The notes beneath the pieces are model-generated. The model searched no databases. It had not been told where the DNA came from and worked only from the letters and a program-made list of their open reading frames with translations. The translations under genes and the position numbers were made by a program. A DNA stretch of 64,000 bases. Source: Rhabdochlamydiaceae bacterium (lineage in GTDB: Bacteria > Chlamydiota > Chlamydiia > Chlamydiales > Rhabdochlamydiaceae). The DNA lies in NCBI GenBank assembly GCA_019745395.1, contig JAIETG010000022.1:62001-126000 (forward strand), in the 5' to 3' direction. Of the stretch, positions 52,829-62,314 are shown piece after piece (position 1 is the stretch's first letter; the number at the start of each line of letters is the position of its first letter).

Positions 52829-53197
52829 CGAGTCCTTTAGTTTCTTCTTCGCTGTCTAAGGCTTTCAAAATTAAAAAAACAAGCCCACAGCAGCTTCTCA
52901 GCGTACAATGTCAATGGTGTTTTGGAAAAATATATATTTTTTTTTCGGAATTTTGCTATCTTACTTTTAAAAAGATGCGTGTGGGCATTAGTGAATGTGT
53001 GAAGCATTCTCAGGTTTCTGCATTTTATTTTTTTTTGTGTAATTACGAGTTTGTTAATTTAAATTTTGTTGTTTTTATTTAAGTCAATTTTGTGATAATA
53101 GTAATGTTTTTTCGTTGATGGTTTGGTTAAATTATTTGCGAATGCTTTTTTAAATTTTAAGTTAGAGATGGGTTTAATTGATTATTAGGGTATGCCA
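52829..53197 (+). other. AT-rich gap before the CRISPR effector genes
   Basis: 369 bp with long T runs and no gene, repeat array or second CRISPR repeat that I can see. It probably holds the cas promoter. AGGG at 53187-53190 is the ribosome site that places the cas5 start at 53198. Confidence 0.5.
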
Positions 53198-53812
53198 ATG
53201 AAACATCGCCTTAAAGTGTGGGGGGAATTCGCCTGTTTTACTCGTCCTGAAGTGAAAGCAGAACGTGTTTCCTATGATGTGATCACGCCTTCTGCTGCAA
53301 GGGGAGTTTTCGAGGCGATTTTATGGAATCCTCAAATTCAATGGAATGTTGAATTGATTCAGGTTTTGAACCCTATTAAATGGATCTATCTGCGAAGAAA
53401 CGAGATAGCCTCTAAAGCGGTTGACTATAAGGAAATATATATCGAGGAAGAAAGAGTTCAAAGGTCTTCTCTTTTTCTTAAAGATACAGCCTATATCATA
53501 CAAGCTAGTTTGAAAACCTACTCTAACGATCCAAAATTAGAGAGAAAATTTAATACGATTTTTAAAAGAAGAGCCTCTAAAGGGCAGTGTTTTACCCAGC
53601 CTTATCTCGGATGTCGTGAATGTTCTTCTTATTTTCAACTTTTAGGACCAGAAGAACAGCTTCAGCCGATTTCTGATACTCGAGATTTAGGTTGGATGTT
53701 ATACGATATGGAGTATTCTCAAGAGGAGATTTCTCCTCGTTTTTTTCCAGCGGTTATGAAAAATGGAGAGATTGTAGTTCCTTTTAAAAGCAGTTCGGAG
53801 ATTAGAGGATGA
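53198..53812 (+). CDS. cas5c: Type I-C CRISPR protein Cas5 (Cas5d/Cas5c)
   Basis: In type I-C, Cas5 both cuts pre-crRNA and caps the 5' handle of the Cascade complex. The 204-aa protein (start ATG 53198 with AGGG 7 nt before; an ATG two codons earlier is too close) has the RAMP opening LKVWGEFACFTRPEVKAERVSYDVITPSAARG. Later it has the family block RRASKGQCFTQPYLGCRE. It is slightly short. In Bacillus Cas5 a Lys-His pair before this block is catalytic; here that segment reads ERKFNTIF, so the His seems to be missing, though alignment by eye is uncertain. Coupled to cas8c by ATGA. Confidence 0.9.
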   Translation: MKHRLKVWGEFACFTRPEVKAERVSYDVITPSAARGVFEAILWNPQIQWNVELIQVLNPIKWIYLRRNEIASKAVDYKEIYIEEERVQRSSLFLKDTAYIIQASLKTYSNDPKLERKFNTIFKRRASKGQCFTQPYLGCRECSSYFQLLGPEEQLQPISDTRDLGWMLYDMEYSQEEISPRFFPAVMKNGEIVVPFKSSSEIRG

Positions 53813-55467
53813 TTTTACAGCAACTTATTCAATACTACCAGGAGAATACAGATTCATTGCCTGCTTTTGGCTGTGAATACAAGGAAATTTCTTTTGTGGT
53901 TTTGTTAAGTGTAGAAGGGGATTTTTTAGATATCCAAGACACGAGAACCTTAACAGGTGAGGGCGGAAAAATGCTCGTTCCTCAATCTGTGAAACGCTCA
54001 GGAACTGGAGCTTATCCAAATTGCCTTTGGGACAATCTGAAATATGTGTTTGGTATAGGAAGTTATAAAAATGCAAAGCAGCAAGAGTCTCTTCAAGAGA
54101 AAAGAATTTCCTTCTTAAACAATGTAAAAAGACTTTCTCAGACCTTAAGCGAGAATAAGGAAGTACAAGCTGTCGTTCGCTTTTTGGAAAGTGATTTTCT
54201 AAAAAAATTAGAAAAACATCCTCTTTGGAAAGAAATTATCAAGCTTAATGTATATCTTTCTTTTTCTGTCGAAAATACTCATCGCCTTGTATGCCAAGAA
54301 GATTCTGTAATGCAGGCGATTTCCTCATTTTCTAAAAGTCAATCAGAAGAAGAATCGTCCTTTTGTCTTTTAACAGGAAACGTGGATCCTGTAGCTCGTT
54401 TGCATCCAATCATCCAAGGAGTCTATGGGGCTCAAGGATCTGGAGCAAGCCTGATCAGTTATAATCTAGATTCCGTGGAATCTTTTGGCAAGCAGCAAGG
54501 GTACAATGCTCCTATTAGTGAATCGGCGGCTTTTGCTTATTCAACAGCTCTTAATCATTTATTAGAATCTTCTCAAAAAGTAGCATTTAATCAATCTATG
54601 ACCATTGTTTTTTGGTCTCAGAAAAAAAGCTGTTTTGAGGATGTTTTTTCTGACTTTTTGAAACTCTCTTCCAAGGAATCTCTAACATCTGTTTTATCAA
54701 GTTTTGCAGAATCTGAAGAAGACTCTTTGCCTTTTTATGTACACGCACTTTCTCCGAATGGAGCGAGGCTTTCTTTGCGCTTTTCTTGGACAGGATCGAT
54801 TGGAGAGCTGAAAAAACGGATTAAAAAGCATTTTGAAGATTTAGAAGTTGTGAACTTTGCAAAAGATCAGAAATTATATTCTATCTACTCACTGCTACAT
54901 GCTTTTTCCCCATGCCATGACGTGAAATATATTCAACCGAACCTTGCGGGAGAGTTTTTGTTTAGTGTGTTAAATGATCATGCCTATCCGCAAAATCTTC
55001 TTGCAACTCTTATAGGCAGTCTTTCTGATGAAGAGGGTGTTTCTCATAAGAGAGTGTCTCTTCTAAAATCTTGCATGAATCGCTCTTCGGGAACAGTAAA
55101 ACTACACTCTTCCTTAGATCTTTTGAATCAAAATATGGGGTACTTATTAGGGCGCCTTTTTGCTATATTCGAAGCAGCGAATAAAATGTCCAAGAAAAAG
55201 AAAGAAGGCCCTACGACTTATAGCTTTTACAAAATAGCATCTATTGTCCCTAAAAGGATTTTTCCTCATCTTTTAAACCGCTATGCGATTCATATGCACT
55301 CTTTGCCTGAAAAGCGTGTTGAATATTTTCAAAAGATAAGAGATTTAGTAGTGGAATCTTTAGTAGTATTCCCATCTAATCTTTCTTTAAAGGATCAGGG
55401 GCAATTCGCTGTTGGATACTATCACCAAAAGCAAAAAATATTTTTAGAAATTAAAAAAGACGAATAA
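53809..55467 (+). CDS. cas8c: Type I-C large subunit Cas8c (Csd1)
   Basis: The Cascade large subunit that recognises the PAM. The 552-aa protein matches Csd1 throughout: [11 protein letters not shown] at the N-terminus, [20 protein letters not shown], the central [33 protein letters not shown], and [11 protein letters not shown]. The C-terminal [18 protein letters not shown] and [14 protein letters not shown] are also present. The length is near normal. It overlaps cas5 (ATGA) and is 3 nt before cas7. Confidence 0.93.
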   Translation: [552 protein letters not shown]

Positions 55468-55470
55468 ATT

Positions 55471-56349
55471 ATGCCATTTAATCACAGATACGACTTTGTA
55501 TACCTATTTGATGTAAAGGATGGAAATCCTAACGGGGATCCGGATGCGGGTAATTCTCCTAGGATTGACTTTGAAACATGCCAAGGTCTGGTTACAGATG
55601 TTTGTTTGAAGCGAAAAATACGTAATTATATGCTTTGCCTGAAAAATGATCAGTCTCCTTTTCGAATATACATTAAGGAAAAATCTGTACTTGAGATGCA
55701 AAATGAACTTGCTTTTCAAAGTCTTGGGTACGATTTAAAAAGTGACCAAGGAAAAAGAAAAGGAAGCGAAAAAACTTTAGAAGCAAGAGCTTGGATGTGT
55801 GAAAATTTTTATGACATTCGCACTTTTGGCGCTGTTATGGGAAATAAAGAAGCTAATTGTGGACAGGTAAGAGGACCTGTACAATTAACTTTTGCTCGCA
55901 GTATAGATCCGATTATTAGCTTAGAGCACACCATAACTCGGGTCGCAGTTTCTACAAAAAGAGAAGCAGAACAGCAAGAAAATGAGAATAAAACTATGGG
56001 ACGGAAATACACAGTCCCCTATGGTCTTTATAGAGCACATGGTTTTATTTCCGCAAACCTTGCCAATCAGACGGGCTTTTCTTCCAAGGATTTAGAACTT
56101 TTATGGGAAGCCTTAAAAAATATGTTTGATCAGGATCATTCTGCTTCAAAAGGGACAATGTCGGTGCGAGGTTTATACGTCTTTCAACATGAAAGCTCCT
56201 TGGGAAATATACCTGCCCATAACTTATTTGATTCTATTACCGTTAAAAAGAAAGCTGGGATAGAAGTTCCTCGTGATTTTTCTGACTACGAAATCTTAAT
56301 TAATAAGGAAAAATATCCCTCTACAGTGCGTTTGATGGAGATGGTTTAG
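55471..56349 (+). CDS. cas7c: Type I-C backbone protein Cas7 (Csd2)
   Basis: Forms the helical backbone along the crRNA. The 292-aa protein has the family N-terminus [21 protein letters not shown]. It also has [10 protein letters not shown]...[18 protein letters not shown] and the C-terminal [23 protein letters not shown]. All recognisable motifs are intact. It is the last cas gene here: no cas4, cas1 or cas2 follows, and no cas3 precedes cas5. Confidence 0.94.
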   Translation: MPFNHRYDFVYLFDVKDGNPNGDPDAGNSPRIDFETCQGLVTDVCLKRKIRNYMLCLKNDQSPFRIYIKEKSVLEMQNELAFQSLGYDLKSDQGKRKGSEKTLEARAWMCENFYDIRTFGAVMGNKEANCGQVRGPVQLTFARSIDPIISLEHTITRVAVSTKREAEQQENENKTMGRKYTVPYGLYRAHGFISANLANQTGFSSKDLELLWEALKNMFDQDHSASKGTMSVRGLYVFQHESSLGNIPAHNLFDSITVKKKAGIEVPRDFSDYEILINKEKYPSTVRLMEMV

Positions 56350-56390
56350 TTTTTTAGCTATGAATTTTTGCCGTATAGTTTTACTATAGG

Positions 56391-56423
56391 GTATCTCTTC
56401 CGAAAGGAAGTGTGGATTGAAAC
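56391..56423 (+). CRISPR. Single type I-C-like CRISPR repeat (no spacers seen)
   Basis: A 32-33-nt sequence 41 nt after cas7 has a perfect CTTCC-GAAA-GGAAG stem-loop. It ends in GTGGATTGAAAC, the 3' handle typical of type I-C repeats. No second copy follows: 17 nt later a terminator begins. It is an orphan or eroded array. Confidence 0.75.
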
Positions 56424-56440
56424 ATGATCGTATTATGCTG

Positions 56441-56470
56441 AGCCCTTGTTTTTACAAGGGCTTTTTTTTA
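56441..56470 (+). terminator. Rho-independent terminator after the single CRISPR repeat
   Basis: A 9-bp stem AGCCCTTGT/ACAAGGGCT (56441-56449 with 56454-56462) has a TTTT loop and is followed by about eight T. It would close a transcript cas5-cas8c-cas7-repeat. Confidence 0.85.
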
Positions 56471-56499
56471 TCATCTAAAAATTGAAAAAAGAAGCCTTT

Positions 56500-56817
56500 T
56501 TAGGCCGCTTTCTTTTTTTGACCTTTGACGCCTTCAATAGTATCTAGAAGTTTTAATACTTCTACCTTTGCAGGGCCTTTGCAAAACTTAGCGATAAAGT
56601 CTTTTTCTTTGGCATCCATTTTTTGAGCAAAGAGCTTTGCCTCTTTCAGATCGCTCCAAGTGGCTGTAACAACCAAAGATGTTGGATGTTTTTCGTTATA
56701 TAAAAATTCACGCTGGATCGGACCGCTTACACGTTCTTTGACTTGTTCCAGAAAGTGAATAGCTTCTTTTTCAGCGCCATTTTTTAAAGTAAAATGATGA
56801 GTTACTCGATAAGTCAT
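56500..56817 (-). CDS. Small dimeric alpha/beta-barrel-like protein
   Basis: The 105-aa product starts at ATG 56817; GGGAGGG 8 nt upstream decides against the longer frame from 56868. The pattern strand (YRVTHHFTLKNG), helix (EKEAIHFLEQVKERV), strands, then TATWSDLKEAKLFAQ resembles ABM/Dabb-type dimeric barrels, which include haem-degrading and small monooxygenase proteins. No catalytic residue is certain. It is convergent with the cas transcript and 82 bp after the aldo/keto reductase gene on the same strand. Confidence 0.6.
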   Translation of the reverse strand: MTYRVTHHFTLKNGAEKEAIHFLEQVKERVSGPIQREFLYNEKHPTSLVVTATWSDLKEAKLFAQKMDAKEKDFIAKFCKGPAKVEVLKLLDTIEGVKGQKKKAA

Positions 56818-56899
56818 ATATGTATCCCTCCCAAGGATTTTAATTAGCCTTATTCGAAGTATCAGCAAAATGTAAATTTTGTCAAAAAATAATTTTACT

Positions 56900-57901
56900 T
56901 TAAAATTTTAAGTAGGAAACTTCCAGGACCTTGTCTGGATAGCGATTTCCTTTAACAGGGTTTTCTTCCATAGCCAGAGATAGCTCATCTAACTCTTGCT
57001 CAGAAAGACTTAAGTCTATGGATTGAATATTTTCTAGGAGATAATCTAAGCGTTTTGTTCCAGGAATCGGGATGATGTCTTCTCCTTGAGCTAGAAGCCA
57101 AGCCAAAGAGAGCTGGGCTGGAGTGCAGTGTTTTCTGGCAGCAATAGAGCTTACAGCTTCAATTAGTTTCATGTTGGCTTTGTAGGCGTCTGGTTGAAAT
57201 TGTGGGAGGATGCTTCGAAAGTCAAAAGCTTTACTTTGGGCAAATGTCGTAGAATCTTTCACTTTTCCCGATAAAAGCCCTCTGGCAATAGGACTAAACG
57301 GAACAAAGGCAACTCCTAATTTTCGACAAGTACTTAAGGCTACATCTGCAGATCTTCGGTTGACGAGAGAATACTCGGATTGAAGGGCAATTAGTTTATC
57401 TCCTAAGACCTTGTGCGCTCTTTCAACAATTTCCCCATCAACTTCGGATAATCCAACAAAGCGGATTTTTCCCTCAGAAATGAGGTCAAGCATAGCCTGC
57501 ATAGAGACTTCAATAGGAACCTTTGGAGTGTAGCGGTGTAGGTAGTATAGATCTATAACGTCGACATTTAGACGCTTTAAACTCGCATGGCAGGCATTTT
57601 GGATGTAAGAGGGGTCGTTGTTAATCTGAGTTGTTTCGCCAATTCTTTCGAGGCTGCATTTTGTTGCTAACACAATGTCTTTTCTAAATGAGGTTATGGC
57701 TTTTCCTAAAAGCTCTTCATTGGCCCCTTTTCCATACATGTCTGCTGTATCAAAGAAGTTAATTCCATTTTCGTGGGCCCGCTCAATTACCTCAATACCT
57801 GTTTTTTCATCTGTTGGACCATAAAATTCAGAAATACCCATACAACCAAGACCTAATGCAGAGACCATTGGCCCTGACTTCCCAAGCTTTCTGTACTTCA
57901 T
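56900..57901 (-). CDS. Aldo/keto reductase
   Basis: NADPH-dependent reductase of aldehydes and ketones with a TIM barrel. The 333-aa protein has the AKR motifs LGLGCMGISEFYG, FFDTADMYGKGANEELLGKA (Asp and Tyr of the tetrad), VLATKCS (Lys) and LYYLHR (His). IPIPGTKRLDYLLEN contacts NADP. The tetrad is complete. It resembles the YajO/YakC-like plant-type group. GGGGG lies 7 nt before the ATG. It lies between proA and a small gene on the same strand; the physiological substrate is unknown. Confidence 0.93.
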   Translation of the reverse strand: MKYRKLGKSGPMVSALGLGCMGISEFYGPTDEKTGIEVIERAHENGINFFDTADMYGKGANEELLGKAITSFRKDIVLATKCSLERIGETTQINNDPSYIQNACHASLKRLNVDVIDLYYLHRYTPKVPIEVSMQAMLDLISEGKIRFVGLSEVDGEIVERAHKVLGDKLIALQSEYSLVNRRSADVALSTCRKLGVAFVPFSPIARGLLSGKVKDSTTFAQSKAFDFRSILPQFQPDAYKANMKLIEAVSSIAARKHCTPAQLSLAWLLAQGEDIIPIPGTKRLDYLLENIQSIDLSLSEQELDELSLAMEENPVKGNRYPDKVLEVSYLKF

Positions 57902-57967
57902 AGTGATCCCCCATTTTTTTAATATGGACTAGGGTTATAGCAAAATTTAAATTTTATTGAAAATTTA

Positions 57968-59227
57968 TTAGGTTCTTACTTGATAATCACCTCTAATAAC
58001 CCATTTGTAAGAAGTCAATTCCGTCAAGCCCATAGGACCTCTTGCGTGGAGTTTTTGTGTGCTAATGGCCACTTCAGCTCCAAGTCCAAATTGTCCTCCG
58101 TCAGTAAATCGGGTAGAGGCATTGACATAGACTGCTGCTGAATCAATAGCTTTTACAAAGTGTTCTGCATTTTGCTTGTTTTCTGTGAGAATACCGTCAC
58201 TATGACCTGTGCTATGTAAGTGGATGTGATCGATGGCCCCTTGCACGTCTTTTACGATTTTTATTCCGAGGACAAGACTCAGCCATTCTGTATCCCAATC
58301 GTGATCTGTAGCTAGCTTGCAACAAGGGGCCTTCGCTAAGTCCCAACCTGTTTGATCTAGGTGAAGAGAAACCTGTTTTTGGCCAAGAGCTTCAATAATT
58401 TGAGGAAGGAATGTTTTTGCAATAGATGCATGCACTAATAAAGTATCTAAAGCATTGCATACAGTTGGACGCTGAGTTTTGGCATTCAAAATAACAGATA
58501 AAGAGCGCTGTAAGTCAGCTGTTTCATCGACAAATAAATGACAAATGCCAACACCTCCTGTGATTACAGGAATGGTGCTATTTTTTCGGCAAAATTCTTG
58601 TAGAGACGTTCCTCCTCGAGGAATGATGAGATCGATAAACTCGTCCAATTGGAGAAGCTGGTTTACTTGGGATCGATCAGAACTTGTAATTAATTGAATC
58701 GCTTTTGAGGGAAGCCCGGCAGAAGTCAGAGATTTTTGAATGATTTCTACTAACACTTGATTGGTGTGAAGGGTTTCCGATCCACCGCGCAAAATGGCGC
58801 AGTTTCCAGATTTTATGGCAAGCGCGCTCACATCGATTGTGACATTGGGCCTGGATTCATAGATGATCCCTAATACGCCAATGGCTGTTCGGTATTTGGT
58901 GAGGAGGATCCCATTTTGGAGGGTTTTTTCCTCGTACGCTTCTCCAACGGGGTCAGGAAGGTGGATTACTTGCTCAATATCGTGCAAAATTCCTTCTAAT
59001 TTATTTTGTAGAGATAATCGTTCTAACAAAGCTTCATTCAGACCGTTTGCTTTTGCTAAGGCGATATCTTTTAGGTTGGCTTGAAGAATAAGATCTTGGT
59101 CTTTTTTTAAGTTTTCTCTCATTGCTTGAAGTGCAGCATTTTTTTGTTTAAGAGATGCTGTAGCCATGGAAAATGTTGAACTCTTGGCTGTTTGGGCCAT
59201 TTTTTTTACATCTACTTGAGTGTCCAT
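57968..59227 (-). CDS. proA: Gamma-glutamyl phosphate reductase
   Basis: Second step of proline synthesis: gamma-glutamyl phosphate + NADPH to glutamate semialdehyde. The 419-aa protein has the ALDH-like fold with the family blocks LLTKYRTAIGVLGIIYESRP, PVITGGVGICH, the catalytic Cys in RPTVCNALDTLLVH, and FTDGGQFGLGAEVAISTQ. Its ATG overlaps the proB stop (TAATG), so they are coupled. proC is not in this window. Proline synthesis is missing in Chlamydia but occurs in some environmental chlamydiae. Confidence 0.96.
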   Translation of the reverse strand: MDTQVDVKKMAQTAKSSTFSMATASLKQKNAALQAMRENLKKDQDLILQANLKDIALAKANGLNEALLERLSLQNKLEGILHDIEQVIHLPDPVGEAYEEKTLQNGILLTKYRTAIGVLGIIYESRPNVTIDVSALAIKSGNCAILRGGSETLHTNQVLVEIIQKSLTSAGLPSKAIQLITSSDRSQVNQLLQLDEFIDLIIPRGGTSLQEFCRKNSTIPVITGGVGICHLFVDETADLQRSLSVILNAKTQRPTVCNALDTLLVHASIAKTFLPQIIEALGQKQVSLHLDQTGWDLAKAPCCKLATDHDWDTEWLSLVLGIKIVKDVQGAIDHIHLHSTGHSDGILTENKQNAEHFVKAIDSAAVYVNASTRFTDGGQFGLGAEVAISTQKLHARGPMGLTELTSYKWVIRGDYQVRT

Positions 59228-60351
59228 TATGCTTTTTCCTCGTTAAATTTGATTCTGGTCATATTGGTGCGGTGGATGATTTCAGGCCCATAAGTATATC
59301 CCAATAGATCTTCTATACAGGAGGATTGCTTTCCTATTAACTTCTGAACTTCTTGACTGCCATAATTTGCAATGCCCACAGCAAAGGCTTCTCCACTAGG
59401 AGAAACTACTTCGACAGTGGCCCCTCGGTCATAGTCTTGAGTTGTTTTGGTAATTCCAGAAGATAAAAGGCTTGCTCCATGACTCATAATTTGCGTTGCA
59501 GCTCCTGCATCCACGTAGATCATCCCTTTTCTTTTGTCTGACAATAACCAACGTTTTCTGCTTTCACGAGCCGTAATTTCTTCTAAAAATAGAGTTCCTA
59601 TTTTCTCTCCATGAGCCAAATCGATCAAAACATTAGGGCGAGCAGAAGATGCGATAATCGTACGCGTGCCAGATTGGGAGGCAATCTGAGCCGCTTCAAT
59701 TTTTGTGGCCATGCCGCCTGTTCCAAGAGAGGTAGAAGAGCCTCCTGCGAGAGCAAAAATGGACTCATCAATGCGCTCTACAACGGGGATCAGTTTTGCT
59801 TCGGGATTGGACCTAGGATCTGCCGTAAAAAGACCTTCCTGATCTGTTAATAAGATCATCGTATCAGCTTCTATCAAGTTGGCTACTAAGGCAGCTAAAT
59901 TGTCGTTGTCGCCAACACGTATTTCTTTTGTAGCCACTGCGTCATTTTCATTGATGATAGGAATGACATGGTGTTTTAGAAGACAATGTAGAGTATCTCG
60001 AGCGTTTAGGTAGCGTTTGCGATGAGAAAAGTCCGCTCTTGTCAAAAGGACTTGTCCTACATGTAGATCGAATAAAGAAAATAATTCTGACCAAGTTTGC
60101 ATTAACTTTACTTGTCCCACAGAAGAAAACATCTGCTTAGAGGGAAGAGAACGGTCCATTTTAGGGAAGTTTAATAGCTCTCTTCCTCCTGCTATGGCTC
60201 CAGAGCTGACAAGGACGATCTGCAGTCCTTGGGATTGCAAATGAACCAATTGCTGGACTAGTCCTAACATGTAACGGCGGCATAGCTTATTTCCGCCTTG
60301 CGTTAAGGTGCTGGTCCCAACTTTAACAACTATTTTATGCATAGTTTTCAT
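59227..60351 (-). CDS. proB: Glutamate 5-kinase with PUA domain
   Basis: First, feedback-inhibited step of proline synthesis. The 374-aa protein has an N-terminal amino-acid kinase domain (VVKVGTSTLTQGG, VLVSSGAIAGG, PIINENDAVATKEIRVGDND, GGMATKIEAAQIA). A C-terminal PUA domain (about 280-365) is the usual bacterial form. ATGs at 60351 and 60342 are both possible; AGG lies 6 nt before the first. It is first of proB-proA. Confidence 0.96.
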   Translation of the reverse strand: MKTMHKIVVKVGTSTLTQGGNKLCRRYMLGLVQQLVHLQSQGLQIVLVSSGAIAGGRELLNFPKMDRSLPSKQMFSSVGQVKLMQTWSELFSLFDLHVGQVLLTRADFSHRKRYLNARDTLHCLLKHHVIPIINENDAVATKEIRVGDNDNLAALVANLIEADTMILLTDQEGLFTADPRSNPEAKLIPVVERIDESIFALAGGSSTSLGTGGMATKIEAAQIASQSGTRTIIASSARPNVLIDLAHGEKIGTLFLEEITARESRKRWLLSDKRKGMIYVDAGAATQIMSHGASLLSSGITKTTQDYDRGATVEVVSPSGEAFAVGIANYGSQEVQKLIGKQSSCIEDLLGYTYGPEIIHRTNMTRIKFNEEKA

Positions 60352-60901
60352 AAGTAACCTGATTTTTAATTTTTTTGTATAGTGAAATAAGATGGTAACA
60401 ATAAATTAAATTTAAATCTTGAAAAAGATGATTACCCCGATCGGGGAGAAGGGGGCAACTGAGAGGCTAATTTATGACTTTGTATGATAAAATTTTTCAT
60501 GGGTTAAGTTTCCCAAAAAAAGACTTTTAAATCCAGGTTAGTTTACTTAACTTGAGGATCTTTTTTGGAGCCTTCGATAAAGAGATCCAGGTATTTAGCT
60601 TTCTTGCTTTTGTTCTGGGCGATTTTCTTCTGAAAAATTTTTCTGCTCTGAAGATTGGCGAGGCTCCATCTCTTGCCGAAAATCCTCAATTTCACGATCT
60701 GTAAAATATGGCAAAGCTCCGGCAAAGACAACTGATGTTGTTTGGATTAAGAGTAATTCGGAATTGTAAAAGTTTTCATGAATTGCCTGAATTAATCATT
60801 AAAATGCTTCGAGTTTTATGTGAAATGCAAATAATCTTCAATTTTAAATTATTTGGAAAATGGTCGAGATTCCTTTAGGTCCTTTTTTTCTTGTTTTAAA
60901 A
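60352..60901 (-). other. Long gap with a palindrome and a possible 39-aa reading frame
   Basis: 550 bp. It contains the perfect palindrome CCCCGATCGGGG (60435-60446). On the minus strand, 60595-60714 (TTG start, GGAG only 2 nt before it) would encode a charged 39-aa peptide, PYFTDREIEDFRQEMEPRQ followed by a Glu/Gln/Lys-rich tail. The frame stays open upstream to about 60810 without an ATG. This looks like the tail of a decayed gene more than a working one. Nothing else is recognisable. Confidence 0.3.
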
Positions 60902-60915
60902 ACTACAGCTGTAGT
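60902..60915. promoter_or_regulatory. BlaI-type operator upstream of blaI
   Basis: The perfect 14-bp palindrome ACTACAGCTGTAGT contains the TACA-N2-TGTA core used by BlaI/MecI repressors. It lies 30 nt before the blaI ATG, overlapping a plausible promoter (TTGTTT upstream, TAGTAT at its right edge). This predicts autoregulation. Confidence 0.8.
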
Positions 60916-60944
60916 ATCGTTTAACCTTAAATTAAGGAGAACGC

Positions 60945-61316
60945 ATGGCAAAAAGAGCTTTTGGAGAGTTGGAATCACAAATTCTTTTTATTTTGCAGTC
61001 GGATCAGCGAAAAACAGTAAAAGATGTCCACCATGCCTTAGGAGGACAAGACAACTATAACACAGTCATGACCGTGATGACTCGATTGGTTGAAAAAAAA
61101 CAGCTGGCCCGTGAAAAGATGGGTTTACAATACGAATATTGGAAAGTCTCCTGCAATAGCTCCCACTCTTTTTTACAGACATTAAAGCAGAAGTTTTTTG
61201 GTGGGACAACGAGTTTACTTGTCAACCATCTGATAGAAACTGCTGATGATCTTTCTGATGAAGATTTAGAAGCGATGGAAAAATTGGTGCAAAAAGCAAG
61301 GGCTGCTAAAAAATGA
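60945..61316 (+). CDS. blaI: BlaI/MecI/CopY-family transcriptional repressor
   Basis: Dimeric winged-helix repressor, inactivated by proteolysis when its membrane partner is activated. The 123-aa protein has the family layout: FGELESQILFILQS (helix 1), TVKDVHHALG, the recognition region YNTVMTVMTRLVEKKQLARE, and a C-terminal dimerisation helix. AAGGAG lies 5 nt before the ATG. It overlaps the M56 peptidase gene by 4 nt (ATGA). A matching operator lies 30 nt upstream and another at 62347. No beta-lactamase gene is in view, so the effector signal may be something else. Confidence 0.93.
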   Translation: MAKRAFGELESQILFILQSDQRKTVKDVHHALGGQDNYNTVMTVMTRLVEKKQLAREKMGLQYEYWKVSCNSSHSFLQTLKQKFFGGTTSLLVNHLIETADDLSDEDLEAMEKLVQKARAAKK

Positions 61317-62314
61317 TTTCTAATCCATTTTTTCTTTTATCTATTTTGGTCAGTTCCTTGTTCGCCTTTTTTACAACGGCTTTTGTCGTTGCAATGGTCA
61401 TGAAGATCTTTCGGATCAAGAAACATCGAATTCGATCCACTTTAAGGTTGTTGCCATTTTTCAGTTTAGTACTAGATCTTGTCCTAAATCAATATAGCAT
61501 TGCCTATTGGATTAGCCCTTTAAGTTGTGCAAGTTGTGTCCAAAAGCTGTTTTTGGAAGTGTTCTTTCCTCAAGTGAAGGCTCATTTAATGGAAAATCAT
61601 ATATCGCTCGTTAGTCATTTAGGCATAGGTCATGAGCATGCTATTTTTTCTTCTGTGTTTGTGCTATTTGGAACTATCTCTCTGTTTTTTGTGCTGAAAA
61701 AACTTGCTCAGGCGTTTTTTTTAATGCGTTCGTTACATGCAATTGCCAAAAGAGCCATTGTCAGTAACCGTCCTATTAGCAGTATTGCCTTAAGCCAGGC
61801 ATTGCAGAAAAATCATGTGAGCATCTACCTCAGTCAGGAAACTCAAGTTCCGCTAACGGTCTACCCAAATATCATTATCATACCGCAAAAAACGATCGAA
61901 ACCCTGTCTCAGCAAGAGTTTGAAGCAGTCATAGCCCATGAATGGGGTCATGTTAAATATCGAGATCCCTTAGCTAGATTGCTGTATCATGTCATTGCAG
62001 TTTTTTTCTGGTGGGTACCTACATACTCTTGGATAAAAAAGGTGGAAGAAGAGCAAGAAATGGCTTGTGATCAGAATGTTTTAAAATATGGCATTGCGGG
62101 AGACTCTATAGCTTCAGCCTTGTGTAAAGTGGCAAGGCAACTAAAGACTCATCAAACCGTTTGTTATTTTAATAGCCGAGAGAACTCTACGGTAGCGCGA
62201 ATTGAGGATATTCTAGGACTTAGAGCGGGGAGTCGGGACCCGGTTTTAGGACTTAATTTTTTTGGGGTAGTTCTTGGGGGATTTTTGTTATTGATATGCA
62301 TGATGTATCTATAA
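61313..62314 (+). CDS. BlaR1/MecR1-like M56 membrane metallopeptidase, without sensor domain
   Basis: The antirepressor partner of BlaI. The 333-aa protein has N-terminal transmembrane helices (about 5-30, 45-65, 110-135) and the zinc site HEWGH (H209, E210, H213). EEEQEMACDQNVLKYG supplies the third ligand Glu, and a last helix ends the protein (about 312-331). Real BlaR1/MecR1 carry a ~250-aa penicillin-binding sensor after this point; here it is absent. The signal sensed must therefore differ or come from another protein. It is coupled to blaI by ATGA. Confidence 0.9.
   Translation: MISNPFFLLSILVSSLFAFFTTAFVVAMVMKIFRIKKHRIRSTLRLLPFFSLVLDLVLNQYSIAYWISPLSCASCVQKLFLEVFFPQVKAHLMENHISLVSHLGIGHEHAIFSSVFVLFGTISLFFVLKKLAQAFFLMRSLHAIAKRAIVSNRPISSIALSQALQKNHVSIYLSQETQVPLTVYPNIIIIPQKTIETLSQQEFEAVIAHEWGHVKYRDPLARLLYHVIAVFFWWVPTYSWIKKVEEEQEMACDQNVLKYGIAGDSIASALCKVARQLKTHQTVCYFNSRENSTVARIEDILGLRAGSRDPVLGLNFFGVVLGGFLLLICMMYL

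Noticed and set aside
56391-56470. CRISPR array with spacers
   Set aside because: Only one repeat is present. The next 17 nt lead straight into a terminator, so there is no spacer-repeat unit.
60543-60731. 62-codon minus-strand frame starting at TTG
   Set aside because: There is no ribosome site. A different frame of the same stretch gives more protein-like sequence, so this one is unlikely to be real.
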